From assembly GCF_031348265.1 (NCBI RefSeq), contig NZ_CP133771.1, forward strand, positions 3,844,001-3,908,000: DNA of 64,000 nucleotides, given 5' to 3'. This DNA comes from Streptomyces collinus (GTDB taxonomy: Bacteria > Actinomycetota > Actinomycetes > Streptomycetales > Streptomycetaceae). The position numbers and the translations under genes were made by a program. Shown here in pieces: positions 7,668 through 15,982 of this stretch. The notes beneath the pieces are model-generated. The model was given only the letters and a program-made list of their open reading frames with translations. It searched no databases and was not told the DNA's origin. How positions within the stretch are numbered: position 1 is the first letter of the stretch; each line of letters starts with the position of its first letter.

Positions 7668-8873
7668 ATGGCCGACTCCACACCCCCCACACACGCCTCC
7701 GCGCAGCCCCCACCCGACCGCCCCGTCTACGTCATCGGCGGCGGCCCCGGAGGGCTCGCCGTCGCGTACGCGCTGCGCGCCCGGGGCATACGGGCCGTCG
7801 TCCTGGAGAAGTCCGACCGCGTCGGGGCGTCGTGGCGCCGCCACTACGACCGGCTGCACCTGCACACCACCCGACGGCTCTCGGCCCTGCCCGGGCTGCC
7901 GATGCCGCGCCGGTTCGGGCGGTGGGTGTCCCGGGACGACGTGGTGCGGTACCTGGAGAAGTACGCCGAGCACCACCGCCTCGAAATCGTCACCGGCGTC
8001 GAGGTGTCCCGCGTCGAGCGCACCCCCGACGGCACGGGCTGGCTGCTGCACGCCACCGGCGGCCGCGAACTGACCGGCGCGGCGGTGGTCGTCGCCACCG
8101 GCTACAACCACACCCCGCGGCTGCCCGACTGGCCGGGCCGGGCCGCCTTCACCGGCGAGTTCCTGCACGCCGGTGAGTACCGCAGCGGCAAGCCCTACGC
8201 GGGCCGGGACGTCCTCGTCGTCGGGGTGGGCAACACCGGCGCCGAGATCGCCGTCGACCTGGTGGAGAGCGGCGCCTCCCGGGTCCGGCTCGCCGTGCGC
8301 ACGGTCCCCCACATTGTGCGCCGCTCCACCGCCGGCTGGGCCGCCCAGTACAGCGGGGTCCTCGTCCGCCGGCTGCCGGTCGGGCTGGTCGACCGGATCT
8401 CCCGGGCGCAGGCCAGGGTGGCCCTGCCCGACCTGTCGGCCCACGGGCTGCCGCGCCCCGACACGGGGCTGTACACCCGGGTGAAGCAGGGGGCGATCCC
8501 GGTGCAGGACGTCGGCCTGATCGACGCGGTACGCAAGGGCCGGGTGGAGATCGTGGCCGCCGTGGACGGTTTCGAGGACGGCGACAAGATCGCCCTGGCC
8601 GACGGCAGCCGGATCTCCCCGGACGTCGTGATCGCCGCCACCGGCTACGTCCGTGCCCTGGAGGGCCTGGTCGGCCACCTCGGCGTGCTCGACGACCGCG
8701 GCAGGCCCGTCACCCACGGCGCCCGCACCCCGAGCACCGCCCCCGGCCTGTACTTCACCGGCTTCACCAACCCGATCAGCGGCAACCTGCGCGAGATGGC
8801 GCTGGACGCGGTGAAGATCGCCAAGGCCGTCGCACGGAACGGCGCGGGGAGCGCGTCCCGGCTGCCGGGCTGA
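7668..8873 (+). CDS. FAD/NADPH-dependent flavin mono-oxygenase (YUCCA/FMO-like)
   Basis: 401 residues. It has two Rossmann dinucleotide sites, VIGGGPGGLAVAYAL near residue 24 for FAD and VVGVGNTGAEIAVDL near 185 for NADPH, plus an ATGYVRAL segment near 325. The C-terminal FTGFTNPISGNLREMALDA is characteristic of the single-component flavin-containing/YUCCA-type mono-oxygenases. It probably hydroxylates or Baeyer-Villiger-oxidises a small organic acid or ketone. ATG 7668 has no clear ribosome-binding site. It lies between two operator regions of the putative regulon. Confidence 0.85.
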   Translation: MADSTPPTHASAQPPPDRPVYVIGGGPGGLAVAYALRARGIRAVVLEKSDRVGASWRRHYDRLHLHTTRRLSALPGLPMPRRFGRWVSRDDVVRYLEKYAEHHRLEIVTGVEVSRVERTPDGTGWLLHATGGRELTGAAVVVATGYNHTPRLPDWPGRAAFTGEFLHAGEYRSGKPYAGRDVLVVGVGNTGAEIAVDLVESGASRVRLAVRTVPHIVRRSTAGWAAQYSGVLVRRLPVGLVDRISRAQARVALPDLSAHGLPRPDTGLYTRVKQGAIPVQDVGLIDAVRKGRVEIVAAVDGFEDGDKIALADGSRISPDVVIAATGYVRALEGLVGHLGVLDDRGRPVTHGARTPSTAPGLYFTGFTNPISGNLREMALDAVKIAKAVARNGAGSASRLPG

Positions 8874-8928
8874 AAGACGGGAGTCGCCCGGTCGACGGCT
8901 TCGACAACTTTGCTTGCTCACAGCGTTC

Positions 8929-8967
8929 CTGACGTCGCATCAGTTCAGTAATCTGACAGAGCGTCAG
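8929..8967. promoter_or_regulatory. Operator pair, copies 4 and 5
   Basis: CTGACGTCGCATCAG at 8929-8943 and CTGACAGAGCGTCAG at 8953-8967, each with one mismatch and centres 24 bp apart, lie just upstream of the acyl-CoA ligase ATG at 9001. Spacing of roughly two helical turns would allow two repressor dimers on one face of the DNA. Confidence 0.75.
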
Positions 8968-9000
8968 TTAGCGGCTGTCTCACAGGAGCGGGCGGAAACG

Positions 9001-11226
9001 ATGCTTGGATCGACCCACGGCACCCTCACCACCGACTCCCGCCGGACTCGGGCCATCGCCTGTGGCGAGCGGTCCGGGCCTGCCGTGCACGGCAGGCCGG
9101 CCCAGGCGGGCGACCTGGACGTCAGCGGACGGCCGCTGCACGCCGGCGTACCCGACCTGGACCGCTTCTTCCGCCCCCGGACCGTCGCCGTGATCGGCGC
9201 CTCGGACGCCGCGGGCCGCCCCAACACCGGCATCACGCGGCAGCTCGTCGACTGGGCGGAGCGGGTCGGCGCCCGGCTCCACCCAGTGCACCCCAGCCGG
9301 CCGTCCGTCTTCGGCATCCCCTGCTCACCGTCCGTCGCCGGCCTGCCCGAACAGGTCGATCTGGCCGTGGTGCTGGTCGGCGACCCCCTCCCGGTGATCG
9401 AGGAACTGGCCGAGGCCAAGACACGGTTCGCGGTCGTCTTCGCCTCCGGGTTCGCCGAGACCGGGCCGGAAGGCGAGGCCGCCCAGCGACGGCTGACCGC
9501 CGCCGTCGAGCGGTCGGGGCTGCGGCTGCTGGGGCCCAACACCAACCTCAACGCCTTCGAGCGGTTCCGTGACGACCTGGAGGGGCCGGCGATCGCGCTG
9601 ATCACCCAGTCCGGCCACCAGGGCCGCCCGGTCTTCGCCCTCCAGGAGCTGGGCATCCGCCTCTCCCACTGGGCCCCCACCGGCAACGAGGCCGACCTGG
9701 ACAGCGCCGACTTCCTCGCCTGGTTCGCCGAGCAGCCCGAGGTCGGCGCCATCGCCTGTTACCTGGAGGGGCTGAAGGACGGCCGTTCCTTCCTGCTCGC
9801 CGCCGACCGCGCCGCCCGGCGTGGAGTCCCGGTCGTGGCCGTCAAGGTGGGCCGTACCGAGACCGGCGCCCGCACGGCCGCCTCCCACACCGGCAAACTC
9901 ACCGGCGCGGACGCCGTGGTGGACGCGGCGCTGCGCCAGTACGGCGTGATCCGGGTCGACGGGCTGGACGAACTCCAGGACACGGCCGCCCTGCTGGCCC
10001 GGGCCCGGCCGCCGCGCGCGGACGGGGTCGTCGTCTACTCGATCTCGGGCGGCACGGGCGCGCACGTCGCCGACCTGGCGACCGCCGCGGGCCTGAGCCT
10101 GCCGGAGCTGTCCGAGGCCAGGCAGGCCGAGCTGCACCAGTGGATACCCGAGTACCTGAGCGTCGCCAACCCGGTCGACAACGGCGGGCATCCGGTGGGG
10201 GACGAGCGCGGCCGGAAGATCATCGACGCGATCCTCGGCGATCCCGCGGTGGGCGTGCTGATCTGCCCGGTCACCGGGCCGTTCCCGCCGCTCAGCGACC
10301 GGCTCGTCCGGGACCTGGTGGACGCGGCCGAGCAGACCGACAAGCTGGTCTGCGTGGTGTGGGGCTCGCCGGTCGGCACCGAGCCCGCCTACCGCGAGGT
10401 CCTGCTCGGCTCCTCCCGCGTCGCCACGTTCCGCACGGTCGGCAACTGCCTCACCGCCGTCCGCGCCTACCTCGCCCACCACCGCTTCACGGCCGCCTAC
10501 CGCTCCCCCTTCGACGAGGCCCCGCGCACCCCGTCGCCGTCCTACCGCAAGGCGCAGGCCCTGATGCAGCCCGGCCGGCAGCTGAGCGAGCACGCGGCGA
10601 AGCAGCTGCTGCGGGCGTACGGCATCCGCGTACCGCGCGAGCAGCTGGTGACCAGCGCGGCGGCGGCCGTCCGCGCGGCCGGGCTCGTGGGCTACCCGGT
10701 GGTGATGAAGGCCTCCGGGGCCCGGATCGCCCACAAGACCGAACTGGGCCTGGTGAAGATCGGGCTGACCTCGGCCAGCCAGGTCCGCGACGCCTACCGG
10801 GAGCTGACCGACATCGCCCGCTACGAGGACGTCGCCCTGGACGGCGTCCTGGTCTGCCAGATGGTGGAGCAGGGCGTCGAGATGGTCGTCGGTGTCGCCC
10901 ACGACGACCTGTTCGGACCGACCGTGACCGTCGGACTCGGCGGCGTGCTCGTCGAGGTGCTGCGCGACACCGCCGTCGGGGTGCCGCCCTTCGGGGAGGG
11001 GCAGGCGCGGGACATGCTCGCCGGGCTGCGCGGGCGGGCCCTGCTCGACGGCGTCCGGGGGCGGCCGGCGGCGGATCTGGACGCGCTGGTCGAGGTCGTC
11101 CTGCGTGTGCAGCGCATGGCCCTGGAACTCGGGGACCAGCTCGCGGAACTGGACATCAACCCGCTGATGGTCCTGCCGCAGGGGCAGGGCGCCGTGGCGC
11201 TGGACGCGCTGGCGGTGTGCCGCTGA
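9001..11226 (+). CDS. NDP-forming acyl-CoA ligase (acetate-CoA ligase family)
   Basis: 741 residues in the usual order for single-chain enzymes: a CoA-binding domain (about 55-150, FRPRTVAVIGAS), a succinyl-CoA-ligase-like domain (about 190-480), and an ATP-grasp domain (about 520-741) containing GYPVVMKASGARIAHKTELG and ELDINPLMVLPQG. It activates a carboxylic acid to its CoA thioester. The ATG at 9001 is preceded by AGGAGCGGGCGGAAACG. Its last base pair set overlaps the downstream hydratase start, so both are co-translated under the operator pair. Substrate unknown; an aromatic or medium-chain acid is possible. Confidence 0.88.
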   Translation: MLGSTHGTLTTDSRRTRAIACGERSGPAVHGRPAQAGDLDVSGRPLHAGVPDLDRFFRPRTVAVIGASDAAGRPNTGITRQLVDWAERVGARLHPVHPSRPSVFGIPCSPSVAGLPEQVDLAVVLVGDPLPVIEELAEAKTRFAVVFASGFAETGPEGEAAQRRLTAAVERSGLRLLGPNTNLNAFERFRDDLEGPAIALITQSGHQGRPVFALQELGIRLSHWAPTGNEADLDSADFLAWFAEQPEVGAIACYLEGLKDGRSFLLAADRAARRGVPVVAVKVGRTETGARTAASHTGKLTGADAVVDAALRQYGVIRVDGLDELQDTAALLARARPPRADGVVVYSISGGTGAHVADLATAAGLSLPELSEARQAELHQWIPEYLSVANPVDNGGHPVGDERGRKIIDAILGDPAVGVLICPVTGPFPPLSDRLVRDLVDAAEQTDKLVCVVWGSPVGTEPAYREVLLGSSRVATFRTVGNCLTAVRAYLAHHRFTAAYRSPFDEAPRTPSPSYRKAQALMQPGRQLSEHAAKQLLRAYGIRVPREQLVTSAAAAVRAAGLVGYPVVMKASGARIAHKTELGLVKIGLTSASQVRDAYRELTDIARYEDVALDGVLVCQMVEQGVEMVVGVAHDDLFGPTVTVGLGGVLVEVLRDTAVGVPPFGEGQARDMLAGLRGRALLDGVRGRPAADLDALVEVVLRVQRMALELGDQLAELDINPLMVLPQGQGAVALDALAVCR

Positions 11227-12017
11227 TGACCGGGGCCGATGTTCTGTACACGACCGGCGACCACGTCCTCTGCGTCACCCTCAACCGGCCCGAGACCCTC
11301 AACGCCCTCACGCCCGGGCAGCGCGAGGACATCATCGGGCTGCTCGCGGAGGCGTCCGCGGAGGCGGACGTGCGGGCCGTGGTGATCACGGGGACGGGCC
11401 GCGGCTTCTGCGCCGGGGCGGACCTCCGGGCGGGCGGCACCGGCGGCGAACGCCTCGCGGGCGACGTCGCCCGCACCCTGCGCACCGGCGCCCAGCGTCT
11501 GATCGCCGCCGTGCTCGACTGCGAGAAGCCGGTGATCGCGGCCGTGAACGGCACTGCGGCCGGCCTCGGCGCACATCTGGCGTTCGCCTGCGATCTGGTC
11601 CTCGCGGCCGAATCCGCCCGCTTCATCGAGGTGTTCGTCCGCCGCGGACTGGTCCCCGACGGCGGCGGCGCCTATCTCCTCCCGCGCCTCGTCGGCCCGC
11701 AGCGCGCGAAGGAGCTGATGTTCTTCGGCGACGCGCTCACCGCTGCGGACGCCGAACGCCTCGGGCTCGTCAACCGGGTCGTCAGGGACGAGGAGCTGGA
11801 GAAGACGGCCCGCGCCTGGGCCGAGCGACTCGCCTCCGGCCCGACCCGCGCCCTCGCCCTGACCAAGCAGCTCGTCAACGTCTCCCTAGACACCGACCGC
11901 GCCGCCGCCTTCGCCGCCGAGGCCGCCGCACAGGAGATCAACATGACGACGGCGGACGCACGGGAGGGCATACGGAGCTTCGTGGAACGGCGGACCGCGG
12001 AGTACCGGGGCCACTGA
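11226..12017 (+). CDS. Enoyl-CoA hydratase/isomerase
   Basis: 263-residue crotonase-fold protein. The oxyanion-hole segments FCAGADLRAGG and AVNGTAAGLGAHLAFACDL are clear, and RRGLVPDGGGAYLLPRLVG follows. The position that carries the first catalytic Glu in hydratases lies within the Ala/Gly-rich second loop, so isomerase or other crotonase chemistry cannot be excluded. The start codon ATG shares one base with the ligase TGA, so it is made together with the enzyme that probably supplies its CoA ester. About 80 pyrimidine-rich bases separate it from the next operator. Confidence 0.88.
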   Translation: MTGADVLYTTGDHVLCVTLNRPETLNALTPGQREDIIGLLAEASAEADVRAVVITGTGRGFCAGADLRAGGTGGERLAGDVARTLRTGAQRLIAAVLDCEKPVIAAVNGTAAGLGAHLAFACDLVLAAESARFIEVFVRRGLVPDGGGAYLLPRLVGPQRAKELMFFGDALTAADAERLGLVNRVVRDEELEKTARAWAERLASGPTRALALTKQLVNVSLDTDRAAAFAAEAAAQEINMTTADAREGIRSFVERRTAEYRGH

Positions 12018-12048
12018 CCCGCCCCGCACTCTTGCCTACCTGTTCGTG

Positions 12049-12090
12049 CCTGTTCCTGCCTCTTCCCACCCTGTTCCTGCCCCTTCCCAC
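12049..12090 (+). repeat. Polypyrimidine 21-bp tandem repeat
   Basis: Two 21-bp units (12049-12069 and 12070-12090) begin CCTGTTCCTGCC and differ at one base (CTCTT versus CCCTT). They sit between the hydratase stop and operator copy 6. The strand is almost purely pyrimidine for about 65 bases. Confidence 0.85.
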
Positions 12091-12100
12091 CTCTTCCTAT

Positions 12101-12115
12101 CTGACGCTGCGTCAG
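12101..12115. promoter_or_regulatory. Operator copy 6 (perfect), five bases before a leaderless ATG
   Basis: CTGACGCTGCGTCAG, flanked CTAT and TTTCA, ends five bases before the flavin reductase ATG at 12121. No purine-rich ribosome-binding site fits between them. This repeats the geometry of copies 2 and 3. Confidence 0.8.
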
Positions 12116-12120
12116 TTTCA

Positions 12121-12756
12121 ATGCTGGGTGTGATGGGACAAGCAGGGATGGCGGAAGCCGCCGTCCGCTACCTCAGGTCGGTCCGCGCCACCGCCCCGGA
12201 GCCCGTCGACGCGCTGCCGCGGCCCGAACTGCGGTGCGTCGGCGCCAACGAGCGCGCCCCCCTCGACCCCGGGGAGTTCCGCCGGGTCCTGGGGAACTTC
12301 GCGACGGGCGTCGCCGTCGTCACGGCACCCGCCGCCACGGCCGGCGAACCTCCCGCCGGCTTCGCCTGCCAGTCCCTCAGCTCCCTCTCCCTCGACCCTC
12401 CCCTGGTCGCCTTCATGGTCGGCCGGACCTCGACGACCTGGCCGCGGATCGCCCGGGCCGGGGTGTTCTGCGTGAACGTCCTGGGCGTCGGCCAGGGCGA
12501 GTTGTGCCGTGCCTTCGCGGTGAGCGGCGCGGACAAGTTCGCGGGCGTGGCGTACGACGCGGCGCCGGTGTCGGGCTCGCCGCGTCTGACGGGCGCGGTG
12601 GCGTGGATCGACTGCGCGATCCACGCCGTGCACACCGGCGGGGACCACCTCATCGTGGTGGGCCGGGTGAACGCCCTCGGCACGGAGGACGCCGACGGCC
12701 CGGAGGGCCCGCTCCTCTTCCACCGGGGGCGTTTCGCCCGGCTGGCGCCCCCGTAG
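12121..12756 (+). CDS. Flavin reductase (HpaC/FMN-binding split-barrel family)
   Basis: 211 residues. The core GEFRRVLGNFATGVAVVTAP opens the flavin-reductase domain, followed by FACQSLSSLSLDPPLVAFMV, VFCVNVLGVGQGELCRAFA and a C-terminal HTGGDHLIVVGRV with the conserved GDH. These proteins supply reduced FMN/FAD to two-component mono-oxygenases. Roughly 45 residues precede the domain. ATG 12121 is chosen because the operator ends just upstream; ATG 12148 is possible. No oxygenase component is adjacent, so its partner is unknown. Confidence 0.85.
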   Translation: MLGVMGQAGMAEAAVRYLRSVRATAPEPVDALPRPELRCVGANERAPLDPGEFRRVLGNFATGVAVVTAPAATAGEPPAGFACQSLSSLSLDPPLVAFMVGRTSTTWPRIARAGVFCVNVLGVGQGELCRAFAVSGADKFAGVAYDAAPVSGSPRLTGAVAWIDCAIHAVHTGGDHLIVVGRVNALGTEDADGPEGPLLFHRGRFARLAPP

Positions 12757-12759
12757 GGC

Positions 12760-13881
12760 TCACCCCGCCGTCAGCCGCCACAGCGAGGTGACCTCGGCGG
12801 CCCGCGCGGCGTGGAGCGGATCGCTGGTGTCCCGTGCGCGGGAGTGGCGCGGGCGGGTGTCGAGCCGGTCGGCGACGCGCAGCCCCGCCGCCGCGATGGC
12901 GGCCGGCAACGCGTCCCGGTCGCGCAACCCGAGCCGTTCGGCGAGGTCGGACAGGACGAGCCAGCCCTCGCCGCCGGGTTCCAGCCGGTCCGCGAGCCCG
13001 CTCAGGAAGCCCTGGAGCATCGCACCGCCCGCGTCGTAGACGCCGAGGTCCAGGTCGGAGGCGGGCCGGGCGGGGAGCCAGGGCGGGTTGCAGACGACGA
13101 GGTCGGCACGGCCGTCGGGGTACAGCCCGGGCCCGGTCACACGGACCGTACCCGCGAGCCCCAGCCGCCGTACGTTGGCCCGGGCGCACTCCCGTGCCCG
13201 GGCGCCGACGTCGGTGGCGACCACCTGCCCGACCCCGCGCCGGGCCAGCACGGCGGCGAGCACTCCGGTGCCCGTGCCCAGGTCGAACGCCGTGCGCACG
13301 GTCCCGCCGCCCGGCAGGGGCGCCCGTGCGACGAGGTCGACGTACTCGCTCCTGGTCGGCGCGAACACCCCGTAGTGCGGGTGGATCCGTGCGCCGAGCG
13401 CCGGTACGGCAACGCCCTTCTCCCGCCACTCCCTGGCGCCGATCACCCCCAGCAGCTCGGTGAGCGCGACGGCGACGGGCCCGCCGGACGGAGGCCCGTA
13501 GGCCTCGTCGCAGGCCCGGCGTACATCCGGCGCGCGGCGCAGCGCCAGGGTGTGGTCCTCCTCCAGCAGGACGAGCAACTTGCCGAGCACGCGCGCACGG
13601 TGGGCGCGGTACCGGCGGTGTGCGCGAAACGCCTCGGCCGGGCGTCCCGGCGCTTCGGGCGCGCTGCGGCCGACCCGGCGGTCCATGGCACGCAGCAGCT
13701 GACGGGCGTTGTGGAAATCCCCGCGCCACAGCAACGCGGTGCCCTCACAGGCGAGTCGGTGGGCGACGGCGGCCGGCATCAGGTCGTCGGCGACGACGAC
13801 CCGGCGGGGCAGGGGCAGCCCGGACTCAGAGTGCCAGCGGGCAAAACGGGGTCGAGCCTCGACCCAGTGGATCGTGGACAC
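12760..13881 (-). CDS. Class I SAM methyltransferase with NPPW motif (HemK/RlmG-like)
   Basis: A 373-residue protein. Residues about 190-330 form a Rossmann methyltransferase: FDLGTGTGVLAAVLARRG binds S-adenosylmethionine and VVCNPPWLPARP is the NPPW/NPPY catalytic motif of N-methyltransferases acting on glutamine or nucleic-acid bases. The N-terminal 180 residues (RRVGRS, FRAHRRYRAHRARV) are basic and could bind RNA or protein. It ends three bases from the convergent flavin reductase stop. The target is not determinable from sequence. Confidence 0.85.
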   Translation of the reverse strand: MSTIHWVEARPRFARWHSESGLPLPRRVVVADDLMPAAVAHRLACEGTALLWRGDFHNARQLLRAMDRRVGRSAPEAPGRPAEAFRAHRRYRAHRARVLGKLLVLLEEDHTLALRRAPDVRRACDEAYGPPSGGPVAVALTELLGVIGAREWREKGVAVPALGARIHPHYGVFAPTRSEYVDLVARAPLPGGGTVRTAFDLGTGTGVLAAVLARRGVGQVVATDVGARARECARANVRRLGLAGTVRVTGPGLYPDGRADLVVCNPPWLPARPASDLDLGVYDAGGAMLQGFLSGLADRLEPGGEGWLVLSDLAERLGLRDRDALPAAIAAAGLRVADRLDTRPRHSRARDTSDPLHAARAAEVTSLWRLTAG

Positions 13882-14048
13882 GGCAGACTCCTCGGAAGGT
13901 CGAACGTGAGCGAACGCGCGAAATCACGACGACCACGTCACCGAGGACCATGCCGAGTGTCATCAACTCACCTTTCGAGGCAGTGCGGTGGCAGCATTCA
14001 GAATAGGCCGACCAGCGGGAGCGTCGCGGCGGGTGGGGAGGCAGGGCC

Positions 14049-14516
14049 ATGAACACCGAGGACAGCCGCCAGGAACCGGCCGAGCACGCCCGCTTCGCCG
14101 CCTACCTCGTCGAGCTGGAGCAGGTCGCCGACGCGGACGAGAGCGGGCTGGTCGGCGAGGTTCTCGCCGACCCGGACCCGGTGATGGCCCGGGCCGCCGT
14201 GGTGCGGCACCTCGACCGCTGTGCCGCGCGGCTCTGGTGCGAACCCGGCTGGGAGGAGTGGGGCGAGGCCATGGCCCGGGTGGTGACCGGCCATCCCTTC
14301 CTGATGCGGCGCCTCCAGGAGTGGTCCCTGTTCCGGGCGGTCGCGCTGCGGCTGCCCTGGCACCGGGACGACCTGCTCGCGTCGTCCGACTGGCTCCAGC
14401 TGAAGACGGCGGCCGGAACGAACCCCGAGGCCCTCCGGGTGCTCGCCGGGAGCGGCCGGACGAAGCGGATCCGCAACACCGCCCGGACGGGCCTCGGGCG
14501 GCGGGGCACGGGCTGA
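14049..14516 (+). CDS. Hypothetical alpha-helical protein (HEAT-like)
   Basis: 155 residues, acidic in the first half and basic at the end. It starts at ATG 14049 behind GGGGAGGCAGGGCC, a good ribosome-binding site. Segments such as LVGEVLADPDPVMARAAVV and HLDRCAARLW suggest two-helix repeats like HEAT or Armadillo units, with no catalytic motif visible. It converges on the MFS gene, and the junction carries a four-unit tandem array. I do not recognise a family, and no function is proposed. Confidence 0.65.
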   Translation: MNTEDSRQEPAEHARFAAYLVELEQVADADESGLVGEVLADPDPVMARAAVVRHLDRCAARLWCEPGWEEWGEAMARVVTGHPFLMRRLQEWSLFRAVALRLPWHRDDLLASSDWLQLKTAAGTNPEALRVLAGSGRTKRIRNTARTGLGRRGTG

Positions 14517-14524
14517 ACTCCGGC

Positions 14525-14620
14525 GACCGGCCCGGCCTCAAGCCAGCTGACCGGCCCCGCCTCAAGCCAGCTGACCGGCCCCGTCTCAAGCCAGGCGACC
14601 GGCCCCGTCTCAGGCCACCG
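14525..14620 (+). repeat. Tandem array, four 24-bp units, at a convergent gene junction
   Basis: Units start at 14525, 14549, 14573 and 14597, with consensus GACCGGCCCCGCCTCAAGCC plus AGCT. The last unit runs into the 3' end of the MFS gene, whose stop is at 14610-14612. As at 3969-4112, a four-copy array sits exactly between two convergent genes. Confidence 0.9.
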
Positions 14621-15911
14621 CCACCTCGCCCCCCGCCCTGCGCCGGATCACCAGCGCCATCAGCGCCGCCGCCGCGCACAGCGCCCCCGACGCGTACCAG
14701 ACCACGTCGTACGACCCGAAGGTGTCCCGCGCGACCCCGCCCAGGAAGGCGACGACGGCCGCCCCGACCTGGTGGGAGGCGAGGACCCAGCCGAAGACGA
14801 TCGCGCTGTCCTCGCCGTAGTGCTCGCGGCACAGGGCGAGGGTGGGCGGCACGGTGGCGACCCAGTCGAGGCCGTAGAAGACGATGAAGAAGATCATCGG
14901 GGGGTGGACCGCGGGGCCCAGCAGGAGCGGGAGGAACATCAGGGAGACGCCCCGCAGCGCGTAGTACACCGCCAGCAGGCGGCGCGACTCGAAGCGGTCC
15001 GTGAACCAGCCGGAGGCGATCGTGCCGACGACGTCGAAGACGCCGATGACGGCGAGCAGGGACGCGGCGGCCTGGACGGGCATGTGGTGGTCGTGGGCCG
15101 CGGGGATGAAGTGGGTCTGGATCAGTCCGTTGGTGGAGGCGCCGCAGATCGCGAAGGTGCCGGCGAGCAGCCAGAACGGGCCGGTGCGCACGGCGGACAG
15201 CAGCACGGTCACGGCCCGGCGGGCGGCACCGGGGACGGGCGGCGGCTTCGGCACGAACTCGGTGGCGCCGTACGGCTTCTGGCCCACGTCCGCGGGGTGG
15301 TCGTGCAGCAGGAGCCAGACGAACGGGACGACCGCGAGCGCGGCGAGCGCGACCGTCACGGCGGCCGGGCGCCAGTCGTACCGGTCGATGATCCAGGACA
15401 GCAGGGGCAGGAAGATCAGCTGGCCGGAGGCCGAGGCGGCGGTGAGGATGCCGCTGACCAGGCCACGCCGTTCGGTGAACCAGCGGTTGGTGACGGTCGC
15501 CGCGAAGGCCAGCGCCATGGAGCCGGAACCGAGTCCGACCAGCAGTCCCCAGTACAACATCAGCTGCCAGGCCGCGGTCATCCACACGGTGAGCCAGGAA
15601 CCGGCCGCGATCACGGTCAGGGCGACCGCGACGACCCGGCGGATGCCGAAGCGGTCCATCAGGGCCGCCGCGAACGGGGCCGTCAGACCGTACAGCGCGA
15701 GGTTCACCGAGACAGCGGCGCCGATCGTGCCGCGTGACCAGTCGAACTCGGCGTGCAAAGGGTCGATGAGCAGGCCCGGCACGGACCGGAAGGCGGCGGC
15801 GCCGATGATCGTCACGAAGGTGACGGCGGCGACGAACCAGGCGCGGTGCACCCGCACACGGGTCGGCTTCGGCGGCTGCTGGACGGCCGCTGCTTCGGTT
15901 GTCTGGGTCAC
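14610..15911 (-). CDS. MFS transporter, oxalate/formate antiporter-like
   Basis: 433 residues from GTG 15911 (444 from ATG 15944). Twelve membrane spans are apparent, starting WFVAAVTFVTIIGAAAF. The loop ALMDRFGIRRVV matches MFS motif A, and WFTERRGLVSGILTAASASG is typical of the OFA subgroup that exchanges mono- and dicarboxylates. GTG 15911 leaves about 70 bases of divergent promoter; the longer start leaves 38. It is divergent from a GlxA-type regulator, a plausible controller. It probably imports or exports an organic acid linked to the surrounding catabolic genes. Confidence 0.85.
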   Translation of the reverse strand: MTQTTEAAAVQQPPKPTRVRVHRAWFVAAVTFVTIIGAAAFRSVPGLLIDPLHAEFDWSRGTIGAAVSVNLALYGLTAPFAAALMDRFGIRRVVAVALTVIAAGSWLTVWMTAAWQLMLYWGLLVGLGSGSMALAFAATVTNRWFTERRGLVSGILTAASASGQLIFLPLLSWIIDRYDWRPAAVTVALAALAVVPFVWLLLHDHPADVGQKPYGATEFVPKPPPVPGAARRAVTVLLSAVRTGPFWLLAGTFAICGASTNGLIQTHFIPAAHDHHMPVQAAASLLAVIGVFDVVGTIASGWFTDRFESRRLLAVYYALRGVSLMFLPLLLGPAVHPPMIFFIVFYGLDWVATVPPTLALCREHYGEDSAIVFGWVLASHQVGAAVVAFLGGVARDTFGSYDVVWYASGALCAAAALMALVIRRRAGGEVAVA

Positions 15912-15970
15912 GACATAGAGCTTCCGACCTGCGGCGCGCTCCATCGAGTGGCCCGAAGGACAGCATTCGT

Positions 15971-15976
15971 TAGGAT
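15971..15976 (+). promoter_or_regulatory. -10 element of a probable leaderless promoter
   Basis: TAGGAT ends six bases before the ATG at 15983, so transcription would begin on the start codon itself. No Shine-Dalgarno sequence is present. A -35 hexamer is not obvious in the 70-bp divergent region. Confidence 0.5.
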
Positions 15977-15982
15977 CGGGCC

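Noticed and set aside
10140..11225. Upstream extension of the enoyl-CoA hydratase frame into the acyl-CoA ligase gene
   Set aside because: Low-complexity Arg/Gly/Pro sequence in the wrong frame of a clear ligase. The hydratase starts at 11226.
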